From Desulfofustis sp. (GTDB lineage: Bacteria; Desulfobacterota; Desulfobulbia; Desulfobulbales; Desulfocapsaceae), in contig JARFQM010000357.1 in assembly GCA_029287755.1 (NCBI GenBank), forward strand, positions 1-16,923: 16,923 nucleotides of DNA, written 5' to 3'. The notes below the pieces were generated by a model. It was not told where the DNA came from, ran no database searches, and saw only the letters and a program-made list of their open reading frames with translations. Each line of letters starts with the position of its first letter. Position 1 is the stretch's first letter. Shown one piece after another: positions 6,036 through 13,467 of this stretch. The translations under genes and the position numbers were made by a program.

Positions 6036-7572
6036 ACGGCCGCATGGTCGAGAACATCTCAAGGAGCAGCTGGTCCCGCCGGGTGGCGGTCCTGCGCCGC
6101 TGCAGGCCGGTCGACGAAAGGCCTTGCTGACCTCGGTTATCCTTTTTGCCTTACTGCTGGGGGGGGCAGTCGGGGTATTGGTATTTCAGCCCGCCGACAA
6201 GGCACCGCCGGTGTCGACCGCGCCGCCCCCGGAAACGGCACCGGTGGCGCCGGCCCCTGCAGCGGTTGAGAAGCAGGCAACCCAGACGCGGCAGTCCAAG
6301 ACTGTCGAACCGGAGACTATGCAGCAGGTAGAGCCCGCCCCAGAGGAGGCGGCGGACGGTGCGGCAGCAAAGGCCAGAGAGCGATTCTGGGCTCTCAAGA
6401 TTGAAGCTGAAGCGCAGGGCGCCGGCAGCTGGGGCCCTGAGGAATACGATCAGATCATGGCCCAGCTCGAAGAGGCTGATGCCGTGCTGAACGGGGGGAC
6501 GGTGCAGGATGCTGCACAGAGGTATGAACGGCTTTTAAACGATCTGCAAGCCCTGCTCGACACCAGGGAGCAGCGCTATCGGCAGGCCCTGGCAGCAGGG
6601 CAGCTCGGTTTGACGGATGAGCGGCCTGAAGTGGCCAGGGATCATTTCGATCGGGCGCTGGTCATCGAGCCTGCGAGCAGGGAGGCGCAGCAGGGCCTCG
6701 AACTGTCTGAAAAACTGTCCGGCACGCTTACGGCGTACCACCGCGCCCTCGAGCTTGAAGCGAGGGGCCAGCTGGAGGAGGCGTTGGTGAAGCTGGAGAC
6801 GATAATTAATTCCGGCTCAGAATACGAGCCGGCCCGGGCAGCACGCGACAGGATACAGGAGCGGCTGAACCAGGTGGCCTTCGAGGGTGAAATGAGCAGT
6901 CTTTTCTCGGCCCTGGAGGTCGAGGATTTTTCATCCGCCCAGCGCTCATTGCAGACCCTTGACAATTTGGGCATTCACCGGCAGGAGGTCGAACAGGCGG
7001 CGGCCCTGCTGGCGGAAAGACAAAGGCGCAGCGAAATCGATCGATTAAAAAACCAAGCCGAGGGGTACCGGGCAGGGGAACAGTGGCAGCAGGCTCTCGA
7101 AACCTATGGGGAGATCTTACGCCTTGACGGTGACCTTCTCTTTGCCACCGCCGGTCAGCAGGAGTCAGCCAGGCGGGCAGAGCTTGACGCATCTTTAAGC
7201 GATGCCGTTGAGCGTTCCCACCGGCTGCAGGATGCTGCACAGCGCTCCGCCGCCGCCGGCCTGCTGAGCTTTGCCAAACAGATCGAACCGCAGGGGCCCA
7301 GGCTGCGGACCCAGATAGACGCACTTGAAACCCAGCTCGAGAAGTTCAGCACTCCGGTAACCGTCACGCTTGAATCGGACAATCAGACCCATGTCACCAT
7401 CTATCACGTGGGTCGGATCGCCCCCTTCTTCACCAGGGAGATAGATCTGCACCCGGGCACCTACACCGTGGTCGGCAGCAGGGCCGGCTATCGGGATGTG
7501 AGGAAGAAGATAACCGTCGCCCCCGAAAACAGCCCTAACCGCTATGAGATCAGGTGTGAGGAAGCGATTTGA
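6022..7572 (+). CDS. Single-pass inner-membrane protein with helical repeats and a C-terminal PEGA-like domain
   Basis: A 516-residue protein. A short basic cytoplasmic N-terminus (R30, R31, R32... K33) precedes one TM at about 34-55, giving an N-in topology. An Ala/Pro/Glu linker follows (58-115). Residues 117-440 are almost entirely helical with TPR-like spacing, such as RQALAAGQLGL...ARDHFDRALVIEPASREA (187-222), AYHRALELEARGQLEEAL (238-255) and GEQWQQALETYGEILRLDG (352-370). Residues 444-516 look like a PEGA domain (VTVTLESDNQTHVTIY, then HPGTYTVVGSRAGY at 477-490). It overlaps the lipoprotein gene by 14 nt and its TGA overlaps the next TTG start. The same PEGA type occurs five times in the next gene product, suggesting a shared partner such as the cell wall. 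It is probably a periplasmic scaffold. Confidence 0.82.
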   Translation: MDSSKRPHGREHLKEQLVPPGGGPAPLQAGRRKALLTSVILFALLLGGAVGVLVFQPADKAPPVSTAPPPETAPVAPAPAAVEKQATQTRQSKTVEPETMQQVEPAPEEAADGAAAKARERFWALKIEAEAQGAGSWGPEEYDQIMAQLEEADAVLNGGTVQDAAQRYERLLNDLQALLDTREQRYRQALAAGQLGLTDERPEVARDHFDRALVIEPASREAQQGLELSEKLSGTLTAYHRALELEARGQLEEALVKLETIINSGSEYEPARAARDRIQERLNQVAFEGEMSSLFSALEVEDFSSAQRSLQTLDNLGIHRQEVEQAAALLAERQRRSEIDRLKNQAEGYRAGEQWQQALETYGEILRLDGDLLFATAGQQESARRAELDASLSDAVERSHRLQDAAQRSAAAGLLSFAKQIEPQGPRLRTQIDALETQLEKFSTPVTVTLESDNQTHVTIYHVGRIAPFFTREIDLHPGTYTVVGSRAGYRDVRKKITVAPENSPNRYEIRCEEAI

Positions 7573-9995
7573 GTCGATTTATCACCATCAAACAAGTGGA
7601 TGGAACGGAAGACCAATTTTCCGACAGGGATCTGCCGCTTACCATCGGCTCAGGGCCTGGCCACCATATCCGCATGGAGGGCAGCGCTGAGCCGGCCGCC
7701 TATATCGATGACGCCCAGGGGCATCTGTTCATCCAACCGGCACAACATGTTGCCGTGCCGCTGCTTCACAATGACCGCCAGTTGACCGAATCGGCCTGGC
7801 TCAAGTCTGGCGATACGCTGCGCTGCGGTCCGTTCCTGGCTCGCTTCGAACGCAGCGGCGACCGCATCGTTTTCAGGGTTGCCGAGGAACGGGCCGTTGA
7901 CTCACCGGTTTTGTCGCCCCCGCCCCACCCTCCGCCGGGACCTAGCGGCCAGAACAACGGGGGCGATGAGCTTCCGGTGGATATCGCACCTCCGACCAGA
8001 ACTTCGGGGAGGAAAAAAATAGGTGTCGCCGCCATCGCCTTTTTCTTTCTGGTCTTGAGTTGCGCAGTGGGATATGTGCTGCTGGCCCGTCCCCTTGAAG
8101 TCATCGTCTCGCCCGAGCCGGATTCGCTGGACGTCTCGGGTCCATTTCCGGCCGTCAAGATCGGCAGCCGCTATCTGCTGCTGCCGGCTCTCTATTCAGT
8201 GGCCATAGAAAAGAGGGGCTACCACGATTTTCGCACCGAAGTGCAGGTCGGCCAGGGCGGGCAAAGTTCTCTGCAGGTGCCGCTGGAGAAATTGCCGGGC
8301 CTGCTCAATCTTCGTGTCACCCCGCCTGACGGGGTGCAGGTCTATTCTGCAGACCGCTTGCTGGGCACTACGCCGCCGGCTGCGGTAACAATTGCCCCTG
8401 GCCCCCATACCCTCATCCTGAGCAAACCACGTTATCGCCCCTATCAGACCGAAATCGTTATCGAAGGCAGAGAGATTGTTCAGGATCTTGAAGTAACACT
8501 CGAACCCGACTGGGCCGACGTCACCATCGGCTCAGACCCCATGGGAGCAGAAGTGGTCGTCGACGGAACAGGCGCCGGCGCCACTCCGCTGACTGTGCCG
8601 CTGCTCAGCGGCCCCCACGAGATCGAACTTCGCCTGGATTTGCATAGTCCTCAGAGCCAGGCGATTATCGTCGAGGCTGGCGTCGAGGCGGATTATTTCA
8701 TCAATTTGACGCCGCTGCCGGCCCTGCTGTCGCTGACCAGCATACCCGCCGGTGCCGCGGTCAGTATCGGCACCCAGTACAGGGGGACCACCCCGCTCTC
8801 TTTGACCCTGCCGTCAGGCATCGATCAGGATATCAGTCTGTCACGGCCGGGATACCTTACGCTCAATCACTCTATTTCCCTTGCGCCCGGGGAGGAACGG
8901 GATCTGCAACTCACCCTGGAAGAGGAGCTGGGAGTAGTGTTTCTGACCACCACTCCAGCCCAGGCGACGGTCACTATCAACGGCATCTCCCATGGTACTC
9001 TGCAGGGCGCCCTGAAGCTGCCGGTCCGGGCCCAGACCTTCGTGGTCAGTGCGCCTGGCTACCAAACCGTATCCCGGACGCTTACCCCGAACCCCGCCTT
9101 CAGCCAGCAGCTGGTGATCGAGCTGCCGGCCGATGCAGCAGCCGGGCCAGCCGTGGCACCTGCTCCGGAGGGCACGGTGTCATTGACCACTGCGGCCGGG
9201 CAGCGGCTGCGCCTTATCCAGCCGTCGTCCTTTATGATGGGTGCTCCGCGCAGGGAGCCGGGCCGCCGGGCCAACGAGCGTGAACGGCAGGTTATCATGA
9301 AACGGCCTTTTCTGATCAGTGAGACCCTGGTTACCAACGGCGAATTCAGAAAATTCAACGGAGGCCACCGGTCCGGAACCTACAAGGGCTATTCGCTCGA
9401 TGGTGACAACCAGCCGGTGGTAAACGTGACCTGGGATCAGGCCGTTGCCTATCTCAACTGGCTCAGTGAACAGGACAACCTGGAACCGTTCTACCAGAAA
9501 CAGGATAACGGTTATCGCGCAGCTGCGCCGCCGACCAGCGGCTACCGCTTGCCCACCGAGGCAGAATGGGCCTACACCGCCAGGCAGGCAGGGGTTCAGG
9601 AAATGCAGCGCTATCCCTGGCCGGGAGGTTTTCCGCCCCGCTCGGTGCTGGCCAATCTCGGCGACGAGTCCGCCCGGACGCTTCTCCCGCGGGTTGTACC
9701 GGGCTATAACGATACGTTTCCGGTCACCTCTCCAGTCGGCCATTTCCCGGCCAACCCGTCGGGTCTCTTTGATATAGGCGGCAATGCGTCTGAGTGGTGC
9801 CATGACTATTACAGCGCGTATACCGGAAAATTGGCAGAAGACATTGACCCGCTCGGGCCCGATATCGGCACGCACCGGGTGATCAGAGGATCGAGCTGGA
9901 AAGATGCGACGCTTGCCGAAACCAGGCTGAGTTATCGGGCCTATCGCAAGGAAGCGCGCAACAGTGTCGGCTTCCGTATTGCCAGGTACCCATGA
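7569..9995 (+). CDS. FHA-like / TM / five PEGA repeats / FGE-like (SUMF1) domain protein
   Basis: An 808-residue protein. Residues 1-105 look like a degenerate FHA domain (LTIGSGPGHHIRM at 24-36; NDRQL and LKSGDTLRCG at 68-87). A Pro-rich linker leads to a TM at 151-173. Five tandem PEGA-like units follow at about 177-240, 245-312, 316-382, 385-451 and 455-519 (PDGVQVYSADRLLGTTP; PMGAEVVVDGTGAGATPL; PAGAAVSIGTQYRGTTPL). Residues 540-808 are an FGE-like sulfatase-modifying-factor fold: FMMGAPRREPG, VVNVTWDQAVAYLNWLS (617-633), YRLPTEAEWAYTAR (659-672), GLFDIGGNASEWCHDYY (732-748), RVIRGSSWKDA and NSVGFRIARYP. The catalytic Cys pair of true FGE is absent; the only Cys here is C744 in SEWCHD. 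The start is TTG, supported by GAGGAAG five bases upstream. It is inferred to be an inner-membrane protein with a periplasmic ligand-binding end. Confidence 0.88.
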   Translation: MSRFITIKQVDGTEDQFSDRDLPLTIGSGPGHHIRMEGSAEPAAYIDDAQGHLFIQPAQHVAVPLLHNDRQLTESAWLKSGDTLRCGPFLARFERSGDRIVFRVAEERAVDSPVLSPPPHPPPGPSGQNNGGDELPVDIAPPTRTSGRKKIGVAAIAFFFLVLSCAVGYVLLARPLEVIVSPEPDSLDVSGPFPAVKIGSRYLLLPALYSVAIEKRGYHDFRTEVQVGQGGQSSLQVPLEKLPGLLNLRVTPPDGVQVYSADRLLGTTPPAAVTIAPGPHTLILSKPRYRPYQTEIVIEGREIVQDLEVTLEPDWADVTIGSDPMGAEVVVDGTGAGATPLTVPLLSGPHEIELRLDLHSPQSQAIIVEAGVEADYFINLTPLPALLSLTSIPAGAAVSIGTQYRGTTPLSLTLPSGIDQDISLSRPGYLTLNHSISLAPGEERDLQLTLEEELGVVFLTTTPAQATVTINGISHGTLQGALKLPVRAQTFVVSAPGYQTVSRTLTPNPAFSQQLVIELPADAAAGPAVAPAPEGTVSLTTAAGQRLRLIQPSSFMMGAPRREPGRRANERERQVIMKRPFLISETLVTNGEFRKFNGGHRSGTYKGYSLDGDNQPVVNVTWDQAVAYLNWLSEQDNLEPFYQKQDNGYRAAAPPTSGYRLPTEAEWAYTARQAGVQEMQRYPWPGGFPPRSVLANLGDESARTLLPRVVPGYNDTFPVTSPVGHFPANPSGLFDIGGNASEWCHDYYSAYTGKLAEDIDPLGPDIGTHRVIRGSSWKDATLAETRLSYRAYRKEARNSVGFRIARYP

Positions 9996-10345
9996 AAAGA
10001 AAAAGATTGTCATTCGACTCAAGCGCCGCGCTGCCGGCGAAAAATCTCCTCCGGACGTTCTTCAGTGTCCGCGGCAACATGTTTGAGCGCACCGCCATCG
10101 TGCCCGCCCGCCCGCATGTTGCCCGGTACCCGCTGTTGATCCTTATCATCTTGTTCATTTTTGGCGGGCCTCTACAGGCGGAGGAGGGATCGGAGCCGGC
10201 GGACAAGGTGCCTGCGGGCGGCGAAGTAACCCGTGAACCCGCCCTGCAACAGGGCCCCGCCGAGACCGTCGTCTGGCCTCCACCGTTCAAACCCAGTGAA
10301 GAGATTGGCGCCGATTCCCAAATTTCCTTTCCCACAGATATCTAG
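9992..10345 (+). CDS. Small secreted or membrane-anchored protein before the ExbB-like gene
   Basis: A 117-residue protein of no recognised family. It begins by ATGA overlap with the FGE-like gene. A long basic N-terminus (KRKR, then R21, R27, R33, R40, R45) precedes a hydrophobic stretch at about 46-60 (YPLLILIILFIFGG) and a plausible signal-peptidase site PLQA|EEG near residue 63. What remains is a short acidic, Pro-rich tail ending in SQISFPTDI. The internal ATG at 10079 would give a more normal signal length but has no ribosome site. It ends 7 nt before the ExbB-like start, which suggests the tail is an accessory part of the channel complex. That function is inference. Confidence 0.65.
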   Translation: MKRKRLSFDSSAALPAKNLLRTFFSVRGNMFERTAIVPARPHVARYPLLILIILFIFGGPLQAEEGSEPADKVPAGGEVTREPALQQGPAETVVWPPPFKPSEEIGADSQISFPTDI

Positions 10346-10352
10346 GAGCGGT

Positions 10353-11162
10353 ATGAACAGAGAACTGTTTCCCATCCAACTCGTCTATCAAGTGTTCACG
10401 CTGCTGATCGCCTTCATCATCGTGCATGCAGCCTATGTAACCGTTGTCCGGCCGAAGGCTGCGGAATTTATAACCTTTGAGCAGGAGCAGATTGCCCAGG
10501 ACCCGGACTATGTGCAGCAGCGTAATTTTTTCGTAGTTATCAAGGATTACGAGCAGGAAGCCTGTTTCATACTGATGCTCTGGGCGCTCGCCATCCTCGG
10601 CTACAAATCCGTCTCGGCATATCGCCAGAAGCAAATCCTTGCCAATGACATCCTGGAGCTGCCGGCGACCCTTCCGGTGGGTCCGGAAGATACCAGAAGT
10701 CTGCTCGACCATCTCGCCGGGCTGCAGCCGCCGACCCGGGACTATCTACTGCCGCGGGCTCTGCGCCTGGGGATTCAGCGTTTCGGCGTAACCGGAAACA
10801 TCCAGGACTCGGCCACGGCCGTGCGCGACTTGTGCGAATCTGAAATGGAACGGCAGGAGGCCGAACTCTCCATCATCAGGTATATAGCCTGGGCCATTCC
10901 TTCGGTGGGGTTTATCGGTACAGTCCGAGGCATCGGTTCTGCCCTCGGTTTAGCCAATCGTGCAGTCGCGGGCGATATCACCGGAGTGACTCAGAGCCTC
11001 GGAGTGGCATTCAACTCCACCTTCATTGCCCTGATCATCTCCATCGTTCTGATGTTCTTCATTCATCAACTTCAGCTTTTTCAGGAACGGCTGGTGCTCG
11101 ACAGCGAAGCCTACTGCAACGATAACCTCATCGCCCGTTTGCGCACCAAACCGCTGCCCTGA
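10353..11162 (+). CDS. MotA/TolQ/ExbB-family proton channel protein
   Basis: A 269-residue protein. The start at 10353 follows AGGAG by a few bases. Four TMs are visible at about 11-30, 70-87, 175-197 and 217-242, with a large cytoplasmic segment (90-172) between TM2 and TM3, the MotA/ExbB arrangement. The TM3 block IPSVGFIGTVRGIGSALGL (182-200) corresponds to ExbB 'LGLLGTVxGM', with Thr190. The TM4 block SLGVAFNSTFIALIISIVLM (215-234) corresponds to 'ALxxTxxGLxVAI', with Thr223. In this family these form a pentamer around two single-TM subunits and convert proton flow into rotation. The two VWA genes follow directly and each starts with an ExbD-like TM, so they are the obvious partners. No tonB, tolA or OmpA-type motB gene is present nearby. 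The family call is strong; the driven process is unknown. Confidence 0.9.
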   Translation: MNRELFPIQLVYQVFTLLIAFIIVHAAYVTVVRPKAAEFITFEQEQIAQDPDYVQQRNFFVVIKDYEQEACFILMLWALAILGYKSVSAYRQKQILANDILELPATLPVGPEDTRSLLDHLAGLQPPTRDYLLPRALRLGIQRFGVTGNIQDSATAVRDLCESEMERQEAELSIIRYIAWAIPSVGFIGTVRGIGSALGLANRAVAGDITGVTQSLGVAFNSTFIALIISIVLMFFIHQLQLFQERLVLDSEAYCNDNLIARLRTKPLP

Positions 11163-11170
11163 GGTACAAA

Positions 11171-12268
11171 ATGTCCTCCTTTACCCGGCGCCGGATATCG
11201 ACTTTCAACCTCTCCTTCCTGGATATCATGTTCTGCGGTTTTGGCGCGGTGGTCCTGCTGGTGCTGATACTCAACAGCCACACGCAGAGCCGCCGCAGCG
11301 AGCACGTTGCCGACAGGTCGGCTGAATTGCGGCAGGCGGAAATGGAGCAGCGGCTGATGGGCGCCCATATCGAGCGGCAGCAGACCGAAATAAGCCGGCT
11401 CGAACGTTCAATTGCAAGCCTGGAACAGACCCGCACAGCTTTTTTGAACGAGCTGGAAGAGATTGACAACAAAACAATCCCGCTGAGCCGGAACCAATCT
11501 GCCCAGGGGCGCATCGCGGCCTTGCAGGAAGAACTGCTGCGCCTGGAGCAGGAACTGCAGGCCGTTGCCAGCCAGAAAGCTGCTGAGCGTGAGGCGGGCA
11601 GGCAGGTCCGACCTTTTGTCGGAACGGGAAACCGGCAGTACCTGACCGGATTGCGCCTCGACGGGCAGAGGGTATTGATCCTGGTCGACTCGTCCGCTTC
11701 GATGCTGGACCGCAGAATCGTCGATGTGGTGCGCCGCAAGGTGCGTGACGAAAAGAGCCGCCGGACTGCACCCAAATGGCTCAAGGCGGTGGCCACGGTG
11801 GAGTGGCTGGTGGCCAATCTGCCCCAGACCAGTTCGATTCAGATCCACCATTTCAGCACTTCTGTGGTCCCGCTGGCTGCAGGCGAAACAACGGGCTGGC
11901 TGCCGGTTACCCGGTTCGACCAGGTTGATAGCCTGATCGAGACCCTGAAAATGGTGGCGCCGTTGGGCGGCACCAACCTCGAGGCACCGTTTCTGAAGGC
12001 CCGCTCGCTGACTCCACCGCCGGACAATATAGTGCTCATCACCGACGGTCTTCCCACCCTGGGAAAGCGGGGAGCGAGGTCGACTACGATTAGTGGGCAG
12101 GCCAGGGTAAAACTCTACCGGGAAGCGATTAAAAGCCTGCCCGCCAAGGTTCCCGTCAACACCATTCTTTTTCCCATCGAAGGCGATCCCATGGCGGCGT
12201 CGCTGTTCTGGGAGCTGGCGGTGACCTCGGGGGGGTCCTTTTTAACTCCGACCAGGGACTGGCCATGA
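11171..12268 (+). CDS. VWA-domain protein with ExbD/MotB-like N-terminal TM (first of pair)
   Basis: A 365-residue protein. A basic n-region (RRR) is followed by the TM FNLSFLDIMFCGFGAVVLL (12-30), which carries Asp18 at its start, like the proton-accepting Asp of ExbD, TolR and MotB (N-x-T-P-x-x-D-V-M type). Residues 44-140 are a long coiled coil. The VWA domain spans about 165-360 with a complete MIDAS: DSSAS (D173, S175, S177), Thr in LGGTNL (T268) and LITDGLP (D292). It would lie in the periplasm, in the place of the OmpA-like domain of MotB. It starts 8 nt after the ExbB-like stop, with GAGG overlapping that stop, and its end overlaps the next gene as ATGA. Domain identity is strong. The stator-subunit role is inference from the TM and gene order. 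Confidence 0.9.
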   Translation: MSSFTRRRISTFNLSFLDIMFCGFGAVVLLVLILNSHTQSRRSEHVADRSAELRQAEMEQRLMGAHIERQQTEISRLERSIASLEQTRTAFLNELEEIDNKTIPLSRNQSAQGRIAALQEELLRLEQELQAVASQKAAEREAGRQVRPFVGTGNRQYLTGLRLDGQRVLILVDSSASMLDRRIVDVVRRKVRDEKSRRTAPKWLKAVATVEWLVANLPQTSSIQIHHFSTSVVPLAAGETTGWLPVTRFDQVDSLIETLKMVAPLGGTNLEAPFLKARSLTPPPDNIVLITDGLPTLGKRGARSTTISGQARVKLYREAIKSLPAKVPVNTILFPIEGDPMAASLFWELAVTSGGSFLTPTRDWP

Positions 12269-13260
12269 AAAGACGAAGACGGTCCATAGAGGTGTTCAAC
12301 CTGTCCTTTCTCGATGTAATATCCTGCGGATTCGGCGCCATCGTGCTGCTGCTGGTCATCATGAAAATATCGGAGCCCGTGCTGATCAAAGAATCAACCA
12401 AAGATATCTCCCTCAGCATCGCCCGGCTCAGGGCCGAGGTCGTCTCTCTCAGGGACTCCTCAGCCGGACTCTACCAAACCAGTGCAGAGCTGCGCACCAC
12501 TGAACAAGCCCTGCTCGAGCAGATTGGCGACCTCAACCTTCAGCTTGCCGGAGCGCGGGAACAGCAGAAAAACCTGCTGGTCCGCCAATCTTCCCAGGAG
12601 GCTATCATTGAGCAATTGTATCGGGCCCGGCAGGAGCTTACCGAGGAGATGCTTCGGCTGCAACGGCAGAAAGCTGCCATTCCTGTAAATGCTCCCATCG
12701 GGGGCATCCCGGTGGACAGCGAATTTATCATCTTCGTGATCGATACGTCCGGGTCCATGCAGCAGTTTGCCTGGCCGGCGGTGCGCAAAAAGATGCAGGA
12801 GATTCTTTCCATCTATCCACGGGTCCAGGGAATTCAGGTGATGAACGATATGGGAGACTATATGTTTTCCCAGTACGCGGGCCGCTGGATACAGGATACG
12901 CCGGCGCGCAGAAAAGCCATACTGGAGAGGCTCAGAAGCTGGACGCCTTTCTCCAATTCGAGTCCGGTGGAGGGAATTACCGCGGCCATCAGGAGGTTTT
13001 ACGCTGCGGACAAAAAGATAAGCATCTACGTGTTCGGCGACGATTTCTCCCGCGGTTCCATCCAGGAGGTGGTCGACACCGTCGATTCGATCAATCGTTC
13101 ACTTGGTGAGGGTTCCCGCCGGGTGCGCATCCACGCCGTCGGTTTCCCGGTATTGTTCGGCCATGCCGGAGCCGATATGAACGTGGCCCGGTTTGCTGCC
13201 CTGATGCGTCGCCTGGCCGAGGACAATGACGGCAGTTTTGTCGGCCTGACCGAGCTGTAG
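12265..13260 (+). CDS. VWA-domain protein with ExbD/MotB-like N-terminal TM (second of pair)
   Basis: A 331-residue paralogue of the preceding protein. A KRRRR n-region is followed by the TM FNLSFLDVISCGFGAIVLL (11-29), with the membrane-edge Asp at residue 17. Most positions match the first VWA protein. A coiled coil covers about 45-138. The VWA domain begins at SEFIIFVIDTSGSM (MIDAS D160, S162, S164). The third MIDAS position, usually Thr, appears to be Ser (SNSSPVEG, 230-237), and the DG-type acidic loop is VFGDDFS (D259/D260). It shares the ATGA junction with its partner, so the two are likely made in similar amounts. The gene ends the operon. Outside the TM and MIDAS the two sequences have diverged strongly, arguing for an old duplication and distinct roles. 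Confidence 0.9.
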   Translation: MKRRRRSIEVFNLSFLDVISCGFGAIVLLLVIMKISEPVLIKESTKDISLSIARLRAEVVSLRDSSAGLYQTSAELRTTEQALLEQIGDLNLQLAGAREQQKNLLVRQSSQEAIIEQLYRARQELTEEMLRLQRQKAAIPVNAPIGGIPVDSEFIIFVIDTSGSMQQFAWPAVRKKMQEILSIYPRVQGIQVMNDMGDYMFSQYAGRWIQDTPARRKAILERLRSWTPFSNSSPVEGITAAIRRFYAADKKISIYVFGDDFSRGSIQEVVDTVDSINRSLGEGSRRVRIHAVGFPVLFGHAGADMNVARFAALMRRLAEDNDGSFVGLTEL

Positions 13261-13261
13261 G

Positions 13262-13275
13262 GTGGCCCCGGCCAC
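13262..13275 (+). terminator. Inverted repeat directly after the operon's last stop codon
   Basis: GTGGCC-CC-GGCCAC starts one base after the stop at 13258-13260. A second short G4/C4 dyad (13285-13299) follows. Neither has a T-run, so intrinsic termination is doubtful; they may be a Rho-type end or a 3' stabilising structure. Confidence 0.25.
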
Positions 13276-13370
13276 GCAGTTCAAGGGGGGTAAAGCCCCA
13301 TGCCCACGTGTGGTGGTCGGTGATCGATTTTCTCTGCCGGGCTGCCCGAGGATGGTGAGGGAAGTTTGGC

Positions 13371-13400
13371 GTCCGGAGGAAAAAGTCTTTCACTTCGGAC
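13371..13400 (+). promoter_or_regulatory. Strong hairpin upstream of the phospholipase-D-like gene
   Basis: GTCCGGAG + GAAA, loop AAGTC, TTTC + bulged A + CTTCGGAC: twelve base pairs including one G-U. It ends 67 bases before the ATG at 13468 and is not followed by a T-run. It could be a 5'-UTR structure of the downstream gene or part of the end of the preceding operon. The remainder of 13276-13467 shows no gene I can support. Confidence 0.35.
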
Positions 13401-13467
13401 CTACCTGCGATAGATTTTCAGCCGATGGCCCGACAACGCTTCTCTATTCATTTATATCGAGGTGATC

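Noticed and set aside
7569..9995. Calling the FGE-like protein an active formylglycine-generating enzyme
   Set aside because: The catalytic cysteines are absent, no sulfatase gene is nearby, and the domain is fused to PEGA repeats in an uncharacterised operon.
9180..10022. Minus-strand ORF of 280 codons over the FGE-like domain
   Set aside because: Overlaps strongly supported FGE-like motifs on the plus strand; no recognisable domain of its own.
10353..13260. Assignment as the Zorya anti-phage system (ZorAB)
   Set aside because: Zorya pairs a MotA-like ZorA with an OmpA-domain ZorB and has nuclease or helicase partners. Here there is no OmpA domain, no long cytoplasmic tail on the channel protein and no nuclease or helicase, although the motor principle may be shared.
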